From RGIG4079 sp045637505 (GTDB lineage Bacteria > Bacteroidota > Bacteroidia > Bacteroidales > Muribaculaceae), in contig JAZTZO010000068.1 of the NCBI GenBank assembly GCA_045637505.1, forward strand, positions 1 to 14,996: a DNA stretch of 14,996 bases. The letters run 5' to 3'. Within the stretch, counting starts at the first letter, position 1, and each line of letters begins with the position of its first letter. Shown piece after piece: positions 1 to 8,020 of this stretch. The notes beneath the pieces were generated by a model. It saw only the letters and a program-made list of their open reading frames with translations, was not told where the DNA came from and did not search any database. Both the position numbers and the translations under genes were made by a program.

Positions 1-393
1 TTCTTTCTTTGATATTTCGTAGTCGCGCAAGATACCGGCATGTTTGAATATTCCTGTAAAAATTCTTTTGTGAATAGATGTCAATCCATGGAGGGAGAAT
101 GTAAACGATGGCTCATTTATAATTTTGGTAATGTTTGCAGCTGCTTTATCTGCTTCCTCTTTTTCATCATCTTCTGGTGTTCTTGCAGTCTTTGATTGAT
201 AATAAGTATCGATGAGTTCCTTTACCTGTTCAATGGTAATGTCCCCCTCAATATGCTTTGCGGCAGTTTCGTTCAGGTACTCAGAAGTCTTGAGTCCATC
301 CACAGCCTGCAAACCAATCGCAGTTTTCCACGCCTCGGCTCTCTCTTTACCACCAGGCTCACCCATTTTTATGTATGTATCAAAGTCAATCAT
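1..393 (-). CDS. Fic-family protein, N-terminal part (cut by window edge)
   Basis: Fic proteins transfer AMP or related groups from nucleotides onto target proteins. Only the first 131 residues are in the window; the catalytic HPFxxGNGR motif lies beyond the left edge and cannot be checked. Residues 21-65 (WKTAIGLQAVDGL, then HIEGDITIEQVKELIDTYY) resemble the VbhA-antitoxin-like segment fused to the front of some Fic proteins. Residues 100-130 (LxxIHKRIFTGIFKHAGILRDYEISKK) match the helices that precede the Fic core. The inhibitory motif of this class is [S/T]xxxE[G/N]; the best matching position here reads LQAVDG (28-33), so it is degenerate. The ATG at 393 follows the DUF3644 stop by 9 bp, which suggests co-transcription, and no better start is visible. 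Family assignment is fairly secure; activity and target are unknown. Confidence 0.8.
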   Translation of the reverse strand, partial: MIDFDTYIKMGEPGGKERAEAWKTAIGLQAVDGLKTSEYLNETAAKHIEGDITIEQVKELIDTYYQSKTARTPEDDEKEEADKAAANITKIINEPSFTFSLHGLTSIHKRIFTGIFKHAGILRDYEISKKE

Positions 394-402
394 ATTGCAT
401 TA

Positions 403-1449
403 TTAATTCTGAAATAGGGAATTATATTCCTCTTCATTACTCATTTTCTCAATTAAGAAATCAATCCATGCCTGTGTATATCCATAATTTTGATTCATTG
501 CATCATATACACAATATGTGGCATTTGTCCTTTCAGGTTTTGCATCTCTAGTCTCAGGCCTTACACGATACTTCCTCCAACATCTAGTATGAGTATCAAT
601 ATTGAATTTATCAACTGTTTTCTTACCCCTTATGATAGTAGGATTGCCTAATGCATTTTGAACCTTTTCCACCACATATCCAGGCTTAAATTTATCATTA
701 TTAGCAACTGGTATCTGTTTTTCTTTTATTAGAGCTGCAACTCTTTCAATATTTTTCTTTTCATCTTCGGTCAGTTTATCATAAGCGTAGAATTGGATTG
801 GCAAAGCCTCACTTGATTTATGATTTGCAACTTGCACTAAAAAAGCTTTGAACGCATATTCCCCAGACTTGATGACATCTGCATGTAAAGATGACCGATA
901 TTTGTTGATAAAATTCAATACACTATCGTAATCTTTATTTGTCTTAGTCGCCATCCTTAATGTCGCAGACGATGGATACATTTGGAGAGCAAACGATAAA
1001 GATTCTCTTAAACAATATTTTGTTCCAAATTCTTTCTCGACAATTTTATCGAAATTTAATAGTAAAGATTCACATTCTCCAAATATATTAGGATCTATTT
1101 CTGGGAGGAACTTGTGTTCGATTTTATTTCTCAATGGTATAAAGAATTCAATATTTTTTCTAATGGGGTCATTGTCTGCATTGATATACTTTGATATACA
1201 AGTTTTTAATTCCCAATATTGCAATTCACCATTCACTTTTTTATATCTCTTACCTTCTTTGTATATTGGTTTTATCTTCTTTTTTACAAAAATTGCGTGC
1301 AATAAAGATGTCCATGCTATACACATAAGAACAATATAGCCTCCGGATTTAAATTTAACAGCCGGTTTGTTATATGTTTCGACAGCGAGTAAAGCTGAAT
1401 CTATTGCTTTGTCTAGAAAATTTTTGACTTGTTTTGGCAGCCCTCTCAT
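403..1449 (-). CDS. DUF3644-family protein with HEPN-like RxxxxH motif
   Basis: This 348-residue protein matches my memory of DUF3644. It opens with a helix-rich segment (LDKAIDSALLAVETYNKPA, 12-30), continues with a hydrophobic conserved stretch (YIVLMCIAWTSLLHAIF, 38-54), and then has LRNKIEH, giving an RxxxxH motif at R107-H112. RxxxxH is the catalytic signature of many HEPN ribonucleases used in abortive infection and toxin systems. The C-terminal part (about 150-348) is basic and has no motif I recognise; it ends with YGYTQAWIDFLIEKM. The gene sits 9 bp upstream of the Fic gene and 56 bp downstream of the ASCH gene. That 56-bp gap has no clear -7 element, so the gene is probably read from upstream. 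RNase activity is inferred from the motif. Family call is good; function is uncertain. Confidence 0.75.
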   Translation of the reverse strand: MRGLPKQVKNFLDKAIDSALLAVETYNKPAVKFKSGGYIVLMCIAWTSLLHAIFVKKKIKPIYKEGKRYKKVNGELQYWELKTCISKYINADNDPIRKNIEFFIPLRNKIEHKFLPEIDPNIFGECESLLLNFDKIVEKEFGTKYCLRESLSFALQMYPSSATLRMATKTNKDYDSVLNFINKYRSSLHADVIKSGEYAFKAFLVQVANHKSSEALPIQFYAYDKLTEDEKKNIERVAALIKEKQIPVANNDKFKPGYVVEKVQNALGNPTIIRGKKTVDKFNIDTHTRCWRKYRVRPETRDAKPERTNATYCVYDAMNQNYGYTQAWIDFLIEKMSNEEEYNSLFQN

Positions 1450-1465
1450 AATAATATATATTATT
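1450..1465. repeat. 16-bp perfect AT palindrome before the DUF3644 start
   Basis: AATAATATATATTATT is its own reverse complement and directly abuts the ATG of the DUF3644 gene. It could be an operator or simply a product of AT-rich sequence. No second copy was noticed. Confidence 0.3.
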
Positions 1466-1505
1466 TGTTGATATCCTTTATTGTATATACCTACATGTGA
1501 TGTTT

Positions 1506-1934
1506 TTAAACTCCCTTTATATTAAATTTATCACATAAGTCCTTTAATGGATCATTTACATATATATATGCTTGTGGCGCACTTTTTACACTATCTATAA
1601 CTGTAATATCAATGGGACTAGGCAACTTATAAACATTGCGGAATTTTATCGCATATGCTGTTGAAACTTCATTAAAATAGTTCATAAAAAACTCATACGA
1701 TACACCAGACTCATTTCGGGTTACATCCCATATATTCTGCGGCGTATCTTTCATAACCATATCTACTTCTATAAGTGCAACAATTTTTTTTGTGGGAGCC
1801 GTTGCATACACAATGAGATAATTAATATCCAGAGGAATACGTTTACGATATTCGTATCGTTTCTCCCCTGATAAAATCTTCTCAATATGTTTTGGGTGTA
1901 TTGATAGTATTATAGTTTTATTTTTATTTTCCAT
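1506..1934 (-). CDS. ASCH-domain protein
   Basis: A single-domain protein of 142 residues. ASCH domains share the PUA-like fold and are predicted to bind RNA or modified nucleotides. The start reads ILSIHPKHIEKILSGEKRYEYRKR (9-32), which contains the family motif GxKxxExR at G23, K25, E28 and R30. It is followed by YLIVYATAPTKKIVALIEV, the beta strands of the fold, and by YEFFMNYFNEVSTAYAIKF, typical of the small standalone ASCH subgroup. The ATG overlaps the end of the PIN-GNAT gene by 11 bp, which suggests translational coupling. It may act as reader, regulator or antitoxin for that neighbour; this is inference from gene order. Confidence 0.85.
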   Translation of the reverse strand: MENKNKTIILSIHPKHIEKILSGEKRYEYRKRIPLDINYLIVYATAPTKKIVALIEVDMVMKDTPQNIWDVTRNESGVSYEFFMNYFNEVSTAYAIKFRNVYKLPSPIDITVIDSVKSAPQAYIYVNDPLKDLCDKFNIKGV

Positions 1935-3390
1935 TTTTAATCAATAAATATTGGTCGTTAGTTATCTTTCTAATGCTCTGTATATTACCTTTGATACCTG
2001 CATCCTTAATATCCTTATTAGAGATTTCTCTATTAAGAGATATAAATCTAAATAGGATAACTAATGTTTTTTTATTTGTTATCTCTCTGAGTTCGTCATA
2101 GCTATAAACCGTACGTTTAGCTATTATTGAAAACACATCATCCACATTATTTGAGAAAAAGACGCTCTCCACTATACCCATACATTGTATTGATTTACGA
2201 TCGTGACTTCTATAAAATAAGACAATGTCCCCTTTATTTATAGTTTGAATCTTGGAATGACTTAAATATGCTTTTTTGATAGTATTCCCTTGACAAGAAT
2301 ATAGATTTTGGTCTTTCTCAAATAAAGATCCTTTCATATTACTAAAGTCAGGAAATAAGTCTTCATGATACTTCGGTTGAATAGGAATTATAAATTTACT
2401 AACCTCTGTATCTTCTTTAAAGTATGGGTAATACTTAATCAAAGAATCTAAAGTTGACCTACCATCATCCTGAAGTTTCATGGGTTTAATATAGACATCG
2501 TCTTGTTTGTACTTGCCTAAACGCGAAAATCCATATTCCTCACATAGTCCAACTAATGTTTTTTGTTCTTCACCAAATGTATGTAGATATACCCAGTCAA
2601 TTTTGTTTTTAACACAATAATCAAAAGCAATATACATCAAGCGTTCTCCGAGTTTTTTACCTCTTGCACTTGCATCAACCTTGAAAGTACAAAGTTTTAA
2701 AATGGAACCAGGCGTCACATCTCCATTATCAGTTAGAATAGCATCGTGTTCTTTTTTGTAAATACAAATAGCAACTACATTATTCTCGCCATCTTCAATG
2801 CACCAACATTTTCTTCGTTCTTCTGCACATTTTTGAAACCAATTATCAAAGCCATTGTATGATTTACGCAATGAATCAAAGAATGATTGACTTTTATTTA
2901 TTTCATAGAGATAGCGTTCTCGTACTCCAGTATAATTGAAAGAGAATTTTTTTGATGCAGATCGTTGTAGAAATTGAATGAACTGCTCAAGACGGTAAAC
3001 TTTATCTTGAACACCTATTTTTGATGCTTTTCGATGTATTCCTTCATCATTAGTTACAAGAATATGTACAGCCCCACGATATAAAGCAAATAAAACATTA
3101 TTATCAACCTTGTCGTTTTCATTAGCTTGATGCAGACCCAGTTCAGAACATTCTTTTTCCGATAAAATTGGAGGATTTTCTATTTGCGTATACTGCGCTA
3201 AACGAGACTTAACAATATTCCTGCGCTCTACATTTTTATCGCGGTTGATATCCTGAAGTTGAATGGGATGAATATATAGACAATGTTGCTGTTCTGCGGA
3301 TAATTTCCGCAGTTCAGCAAATGAAGAATCCAAGATTCGACTTGTATCTTCTAGTGGAATTAAAATATTTGTGTCTAGTAATATATTCAT
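1924..3390 (-). CDS. PIN nuclease - GNAT acetyltransferase - EVE/PUA-like fusion protein
   Basis: A 488-residue protein with three recognisable parts. Residues 1-145 look like a PIN ribonuclease domain: MNILLDTNILIPLED with D6 and N8, acidic residues around D93 and D96 (ENDKVDNNVL), and the LVTND motif ending at D115. Residues about 150-305 look like a GNAT acetyltransferase: LKLCTFKVDASARGKKLGERLM carries the acetyl-CoA pyrophosphate-binding loop R243-GKKL-G248, followed by a C-terminal EEYGFSRLGKY. Residues about 330-488 (FIIPIQPKYHEDLF, then KGDIVLFYRS and MGIVESV) resemble an EVE or other PUA-like domain, though less securely. The start codon overlaps the HNH stop by 4 bp (ATGA), and the 3' end overlaps the ASCH start by 11 bp. 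PIN domains usually cut RNA, and GNAT toxins can acetylate aminoacyl-tRNA. Whether both parts are active here is unknown. Confidence 0.75.
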   Translation of the reverse strand: MNILLDTNILIPLEDTSRILDSSFAELRKLSAEQQHCLYIHPIQLQDINRDKNVERRNIVKSRLAQYTQIENPPILSEKECSELGLHQANENDKVDNNVLFALYRGAVHILVTNDEGIHRKASKIGVQDKVYRLEQFIQFLQRSASKKFSFNYTGVRERYLYEINKSQSFFDSLRKSYNGFDNWFQKCAEERRKCWCIEDGENNVVAICIYKKEHDAILTDNGDVTPGSILKLCTFKVDASARGKKLGERLMYIAFDYCVKNKIDWVYLHTFGEEQKTLVGLCEEYGFSRLGKYKQDDVYIKPMKLQDDGRSTLDSLIKYYPYFKEDTEVSKFIIPIQPKYHEDLFPDFSNMKGSLFEKDQNLYSCQGNTIKKAYLSHSKIQTINKGDIVLFYRSHDRKSIQCMGIVESVFFSNNVDDVFSIIAKRTVYSYDELREITNKKTLVILFRFISLNREISNKDIKDAGIKGNIQSIRKITNDQYLLIKNGK

Positions 3391-4277
3391 TTGTTTTTGA
3401 GATTTTTATGAGAAATTAGTAACGGATTAATATTAGATACGTCAAATAAAAAATAATCACTATTTTCCCCCTTCCTTATCGGGGATATATTCTCATTTTT
3501 TGCTATCCATTTTAGATATTCTGATATATTTTGATCTGAGATGCAAATCGCATATTCAATTCCAGCAATAATCATCACAAAATATATTTCAGACTCAATG
3601 ATATCTTTTGATATGAAATTATGTTCTTTTATAAAGAATCCCATTTCGTATAGAACCTCGCAATAATTATCATTTCGGTATACTATACCTCCTTCTGAAT
3701 TTACTCTCCGTTGGCTATATTGCCAATAATCTCCCTTGCCAAACCTTGCATATTCTCGTAGCAATTTTAATACATCATTCTCTTTCCATAGAAGTTCTTG
3801 CACACATAAATCATATTTATCACGCCCCATATTATATAAGAAATACTCGTATGCACATTTAGAGAGAAAACGAGACATTTCCTTATTGGGATATTCAGGT
3901 TCTTGGATATACGGGATCTCGATAGTTTTTATCTCACCTGATTCAATTTTATTATAAATACATTCATCTTCTAATAAAATGGTTAAACCACTTGATGTTT
4001 GAATTTGCACATCGCTATAAAGAGAAACATCTGGGAAACGTATAGATTGTTTAACCAATTTATTTTTCTTGGAGTATATTTCTGTTCTAGACCTTAATGA
4101 TATAAAATATGGTTGAGACAATATTTCCTTCTCAATCTTTATAGCAAAATAATGATTACACTCATCACATACATAACCATGAGGTAAAAACATACTCTTA
4201 TTACCTAAAGATTCAGGGATAATATGTTCTACACTTCTTGAGCTAGATGAATCTTTGTGACAGAATATACAATGCAT
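3387..4277 (-). CDS. HNH endonuclease (HNH_5-like)
   Basis: A 296-residue protein with an N-terminal zinc-binding HNH motif. CxxC occurs at C3-C6, EHIIPESLGN at 17-26 supplies the first histidine (H18), and CDECNHYF at 37-44 gives the second CxxC with N41. This spacing is typical of the HNH_5 group found in defence loci. The remaining 240 residues have no motif I recognise and may recognise the substrate or partners. HNH proteins of this type nick or cut DNA. The gene ends in a 4-bp ATGA overlap with the PIN-GNAT gene, so the two are very likely translated together. Upstream lies the TIR gene remnant, with no clear promoter between. Whether the target is phage DNA, host DNA or modified DNA is unknown. 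Confidence 0.8.
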   Translation of the reverse strand: MHCIFCHKDSSSSRSVEHIIPESLGNKSMFLPHGYVCDECNHYFAIKIEKEILSQPYFISLRSRTEIYSKKNKLVKQSIRFPDVSLYSDVQIQTSSGLTILLEDECIYNKIESGEIKTIEIPYIQEPEYPNKEMSRFLSKCAYEYFLYNMGRDKYDLCVQELLWKENDVLKLLREYARFGKGDYWQYSQRRVNSEGGIVYRNDNYCEVLYEMGFFIKEHNFISKDIIESEIYFVMIIAGIEYAICISDQNISEYLKWIAKNENISPIRKGENSDYFLFDVSNINPLLISHKNLKNK

Positions 4278-4304
4278 ATTTAACTCTTTAGTTATGTTAG
4301 ATTA

Positions 4305-4768
4305 TTACTCATTATACTTTACCTCAACATCTGCGACAAGTCCTAATTGCTGTGGCTCGTGGAAAAATTTCGTTTAGTATAATTATATGTGTTTGATACA
4401 TCATTTTTGCAATATTTATCATCAATTATTTTGAGAAGGTCATTTGCATAGCCCCAAACACTGGAATCTATAAAAGATGTTATGCCAAAGTTCCCATACA
4501 ACCAACCAGCAAACACCTTCGCTATTTGAATATCATTATGTGAATGAGAAATAAACACATGATTATCTATCTCAGGGAACCAGTCTCGCATTATTCGTTC
4601 ACCATCAAGATATTCGTTGTCAATCTCATCATATATATTCATTAGGCTTTGTTGAACCTTTCTGGAGGTTCCTGATATATATTCTTCAATATTTTCAACT
4701 TTACTATACCCTAATTTGAGAAATAGTTGATCTAAAGTCTGCTTATTAATTTTATAACCTCTATACAT
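4305..4768 (-). pseudogene. TIR-domain protein gene with internal deletion (remnant)
   Basis: The open frame from 4768 to 4343 gives 141 residues. After an N-terminal region of about 69 residues it reads HVFISHSHNDIQIAKVFAGWL (70-90), then FGITSFIDSSVWGYANDLLK (94-113) and NYTKRNFSTSH (129-139). This is the beginning of a TIR-like domain in the style of bacterial NAD-consuming immune effectors. As I recall, relatives continue STSHVHMML and run for more than 100 further residues. Here the frame ends with S-N-stop directly after STSH. A second frame at 4371-4305 then reads FFHEPQQLGLVADVEVKYNE-stop and looks like a surviving C-terminus. The simplest reading is an internal deletion with frameshift near 4345-4372. 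The product would lack most of the TIR fold and is probably inactive. The C-terminal piece could instead come from another gene. Confidence 0.6.
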
Positions 4769-4848
4769 ATTTGTTATGGTTAAGTTTTAATACCATATCA
4801 GAATTACATCCCATTGTAGTTATCCCATCTCCACCTAATATGTCCTTA

Positions 4849-6582
4849 TTACATAGTTGGTAATACACTCCCCAATATAGTATCTCTAAAAGTATTGAAT
4901 ATATTTAGCTTAATTGGCTTATATTCAGGCAAACTTTCAAGATATTCAAGTTCAAAAACTAAACGAGGAGAAGTGTCTTTGCTTGATTTATTTATTTCGG
5001 CTTTGTTCCCAATTCGTGCAACTCTAATTAAGTATAAATCCTTTACTCCTTTGCCTTTTATGTATGGCATAAAGTAGTATAGTTTATTGAGGGCAATTGT
5101 AGATGGGAATGCTTTTGTTTTGCCTGTATAATATATCTTACTAGGAGCACCATCTAAAAAGTAGTCTTGATTGTCAAGTTTAACCAATCCAATCAAAAGA
5201 TGTTTTGTTTCATCGAGTTTATAGGTCTTCTTTGGCGCATTTACAACTAGATTTAGATTATCCTCGGCAAACAAGTCAAATTTAAATACTGGTTGTTTGT
5301 CTCGTTTTGTATATATAGGATTTGAAGAAACAGGTTCTTCATTATAAATTGCTCGATATAGACTTTTTCCAATTGCTTCAACGATACCACATACCAAGGC
5401 GTTCCCCATAAGGAATGCACGCTTGCCATCTGATACCTCTGGGTGATATGTGTGATTGTCGGGGAACATATTGAGTCGTTCCAATTCGATAGGGATAAGT
5501 CGACGATGTTTTTTTGATTGGGTTTTTACTACATGCTTAAATCTTGAAGGTGCAGCCCCTCCCTCTCCAGTTATTATTGTGCGAGAAGCTTTGTCTAAAT
5601 AATCAGGGAAAGCCATGCCTCCTTCAGAGAATACATATTCGTAGCCTTCTTTTGAAACACGATTTATTTTTTTTGCCCCTTTTTCATATTGCCATTTGGG
5701 TAGATCCTCATCAGAGATGTAAAATTCTTCGGGGACAAATTCTTCAGCTACTAATATATTGCCTAAAGTTTGAATTGGACCTTCGTATGATGCCACCGAA
5801 TCAACTGAAAGAATGTTGCGGTCAATCATTATTCCAGCCGTTCCAAATGGGCTTTCTTTTTTCCCTTTGTTGAAGTTATCCGAAACCTCTTTAATGCTTC
5901 CCGTTATTTCAAATTGAGATATAGTATTTCCTTTTTGTGAAAATGGAAATGCTTTCGCCATTACGCCATCGAAGAAAAGCCAATTTTTAGCATCTTCAAT
6001 TTGATTTGCAATAACACAATCTTTTTGATATCCTACAATATAAGTCCTACGGCGTCTTTGAGGCATTCCATATTCAGCTGCATTAATAACGCGCCATTCA
6101 ACAATATATCCTAAATCGGACAAAGAGGCTAGTATAATGGCAAAATCACGACCTCGTTGAGTGGCAGGCGAATTTAGTAATCTATCAACATTCTCAAGGA
6201 ATAGATAGTTAGGTCGTTTATCGCCTTTCTCCTCGAGTATACGATAGATTTGCCACCATAGAACGCCCTTTTTCCCCTTAATGCCTCCTGATCGGCTTAA
6301 AGTTGCCGCCACAGAATAGTCTTGACAAGGAAATCCTCCAACAAGTAAGTCATGATCAGGTATTTCATTTGTTGGGACTGTGCAAATGTCTTTATTAGAA
6401 TGGCCTTCGCTACCAAAACGAGCTCGATATACCAAAGATGCATCTTGGTGTTTAGTTGATGGTTCCCATTGGTTGTTCCAAATGGTTTGATATGCATCTG
6501 ATGCCCCCTCTAAACCGATGCGAAAACCACCTACTCCGGCAAAGAGTTCTACTACACGAATATTTTGATTATCTACACTCAT
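4849..6582 (-). CDS. DNA cytosine-C5 methyltransferase of a GATC restriction-modification system
   Basis: The protein methylates cytosine at C5 using S-adenosylmethionine and should protect host GATC sites from the neighbouring nuclease. The classical motifs appear in order: motif I LFAGVGGF (13-20), motif IV GGFPCQDYS with catalytic C86, motif VI ENV (130-132), motif VIII QRRRR (175-179), a motif IX-like stretch RRLIPIELERLNMFPDNHT (360-378), and motif X GNALVCGIVEAIG (393-405). The target-recognition region lies between about 180 and 345. The protein has 577 residues against roughly 400 for simple members. The extra C-terminal part (about 425-577) has no motif I recognise. The start overlaps the restriction gene stop by 4 bp. 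GATC specificity is inferred from the partner, not read from this protein. Confidence 0.9.
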   Translation of the reverse strand: MSVDNQNIRVVELFAGVGGFRIGLEGASDAYQTIWNNQWEPSTKHQDASLVYRARFGSEGHSNKDICTVPTNEIPDHDLLVGGFPCQDYSVAATLSRSGGIKGKKGVLWWQIYRILEEKGDKRPNYLFLENVDRLLNSPATQRGRDFAIILASLSDLGYIVEWRVINAAEYGMPQRRRRTYIVGYQKDCVIANQIEDAKNWLFFDGVMAKAFPFSQKGNTISQFEITGSIKEVSDNFNKGKKESPFGTAGIMIDRNILSVDSVASYEGPIQTLGNILVAEEFVPEEFYISDEDLPKWQYEKGAKKINRVSKEGYEYVFSEGGMAFPDYLDKASRTIITGEGGAAPSRFKHVVKTQSKKHRRLIPIELERLNMFPDNHTYHPEVSDGKRAFLMGNALVCGIVEAIGKSLYRAIYNEEPVSSNPIYTKRDKQPVFKFDLFAEDNLNLVVNAPKKTYKLDETKHLLIGLVKLDNQDYFLDGAPSKIYYTGKTKAFPSTIALNKLYYFMPYIKGKGVKDLYLIRVARIGNKAEINKSSKDTSPRLVFELEYLESLPEYKPIKLNIFNTFRDTILGSVLPTM

Positions 6583-7991
6583 TTTTCTTGTTGTCGTTCT
6601 TCTATTATATTTCGCACATAGTCATTGTTAAACCAATAGCAGAATTTCTTTGCCCAACCTCCATTAGGAGTTGGAACTAAATCGGTTGATTTTTGTGCTT
6701 TTGGTCTTACATGAAAATTCTTTTTATCTCTTCCTTTCCACCAATATTCCTCTGATATGTGGTCATTAAGGATATTTTCTCTGATATGATTCCAATATTC
6801 TTCTGCTAAAGCCAAATCTTCTTGAGGCATTGTCCAAAAGAAGACATCATCTAATATATAATCTCCTTGATTTTTAGTTTGTTCCTTATATACTACAAAC
6901 ATAAATCGGCTTGAGAATAATTCGTAAAGGCGTGATTCAAGCCAATCTTCACAATCGGCAACCTCAATATAATCTATGTTTTCAAAAGACATTGCTTCTT
7001 TGATTGTTCCATTGTGTTGGACTCTAATTGTTTTCATCGTAAGCCCTGCTTTAATGAATTCCTCGGATAGGTTTATATTAGAGTATTGATTAGACGAAGC
7101 AATCGCATTAGCAATCATTGCAAATTTATTTTTTGGATTATTTGAGAGATTTACTCCTTTTTCAGCTGCAATTAATTGAAAATTTTGCCCTATATATGGC
7201 TTGAAACGATTAAGTAATATTTCATCAAATCCTAGTTCATTGAGTTCTTTTTCGGAAACGAGTTGATTGGTTGGAATTGTAAAATTTGCGACAGCATTTT
7301 GTCCACTATCTAATACATATTGCAAAACTGTACGCATATAAGCCATTTTAAGGCTAAATGCTCTGCGTGGCGCTCCCTCTGATGAATATGGTTGAGACAT
7401 AAGGCTATCTCCTTTTTGCCCTTTACGGCAAGCACCAAGATACATTGTATCTCCTTCCGACAATAAATGAGCCTCGCCACGACGAATTTTTTCAATAATA
7501 GTTTCGTAATCTTTGCGTATAATTAGCAAATCTTTCTCGGGAAGTTTCCAAAGTACCGAAAAGATAAACTCAAAATCTAATTTATCTGAGCCGATTTTGT
7601 GTAAATAAAATATCAGCAACATTAACTGACATTTTAGATAGAAATGCGAGTGCTCAAAATTCTCATTAACAACCTCGCAATAATTAATCATATTACACAC
7701 CAATCGCTCTTTAATTAGATAATCATTGTTTTTGGCTAATTTGAGAGGAGTGCATTTGAGTTCCATCCTCGCAGATGAAAAATCGGCTTCAGGATTGTTG
7801 TTTGTTTCCAATAAAAAATACAAATTCTCCACCATTTGTCCTATGCCGCCTTTCCCCTCTTTTTTGGAGTATCCGTCATATACAAACTCGCGCAAACTTT
7901 TACCTAACAAGCCTTTGCTATACTCATATATGCTTATAGCAGAGGTCTTGTCGTAGGGAAGTCCTTTGGTGAGTTTATTTGTATTTGTCAT
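6579..7991 (-). CDS. Sau3AI-family type II restriction endonuclease (GATC)
   Basis: This 470-residue protein resembles Sau3AI along its whole length, as far as I remember that sequence. Shared blocks include VENLYF, the core D70-x6-E77-L-K79 (PEADFSSARMELKCTPLK), KERLVCNMINYCEVVNENFE, GEAHLLSEGDTMYL and QPYSSEGAPRRAFSLKMAYM. Sau3AI cuts at GATC with a MutH-like fold; D70, E77 and K79 correspond to its catalytic triad. The C-terminal half matches the second MutH-like domain, which in Sau3AI binds DNA but does not cut. The frame could start at GTG 8021, but a -7 promoter element covers 8021-8028, so the ATG at 7991 (MTNTNK) is preferred. The gene precedes and overlaps its methyltransferase by 4 bp. 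Confidence 0.9.
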   Translation of the reverse strand: MTNTNKLTKGLPYDKTSAISIYEYSKGLLGKSLREFVYDGYSKKEGKGGIGQMVENLYFLLETNNNPEADFSSARMELKCTPLKLAKNNDYLIKERLVCNMINYCEVVNENFEHSHFYLKCQLMLLIFYLHKIGSDKLDFEFIFSVLWKLPEKDLLIIRKDYETIIEKIRRGEAHLLSEGDTMYLGACRKGQKGDSLMSQPYSSEGAPRRAFSLKMAYMRTVLQYVLDSGQNAVANFTIPTNQLVSEKELNELGFDEILLNRFKPYIGQNFQLIAAEKGVNLSNNPKNKFAMIANAIASSNQYSNINLSEEFIKAGLTMKTIRVQHNGTIKEAMSFENIDYIEVADCEDWLESRLYELFSSRFMFVVYKEQTKNQGDYILDDVFFWTMPQEDLALAEEYWNHIRENILNDHISEEYWWKGRDKKNFHVRPKAQKSTDLVPTPNGGWAKKFCYWFNNDYVRNIIEERQQEK

Positions 7992-8020
7992 ATTGGTTGG
8001 TATGCATGAACATTCTCCCA

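Noticed and set aside
4761..4814. Mini-ORF MGCNSDMVLKLNHNKYV ending across the TIR start codon, in a frame that also reads on from the 3' end of the methyltransferase gene
   Set aside because: It is only 17 codons long. An open run of this length is expected by chance, and I recognise no family. Its upstream continuation could be the trace of an old frameshift, but nothing supports that.
5544..5873. Plus-strand frame of 109 residues inside the methyltransferase gene
   Set aside because: It is antisense to a well-supported gene and has no family resemblance.
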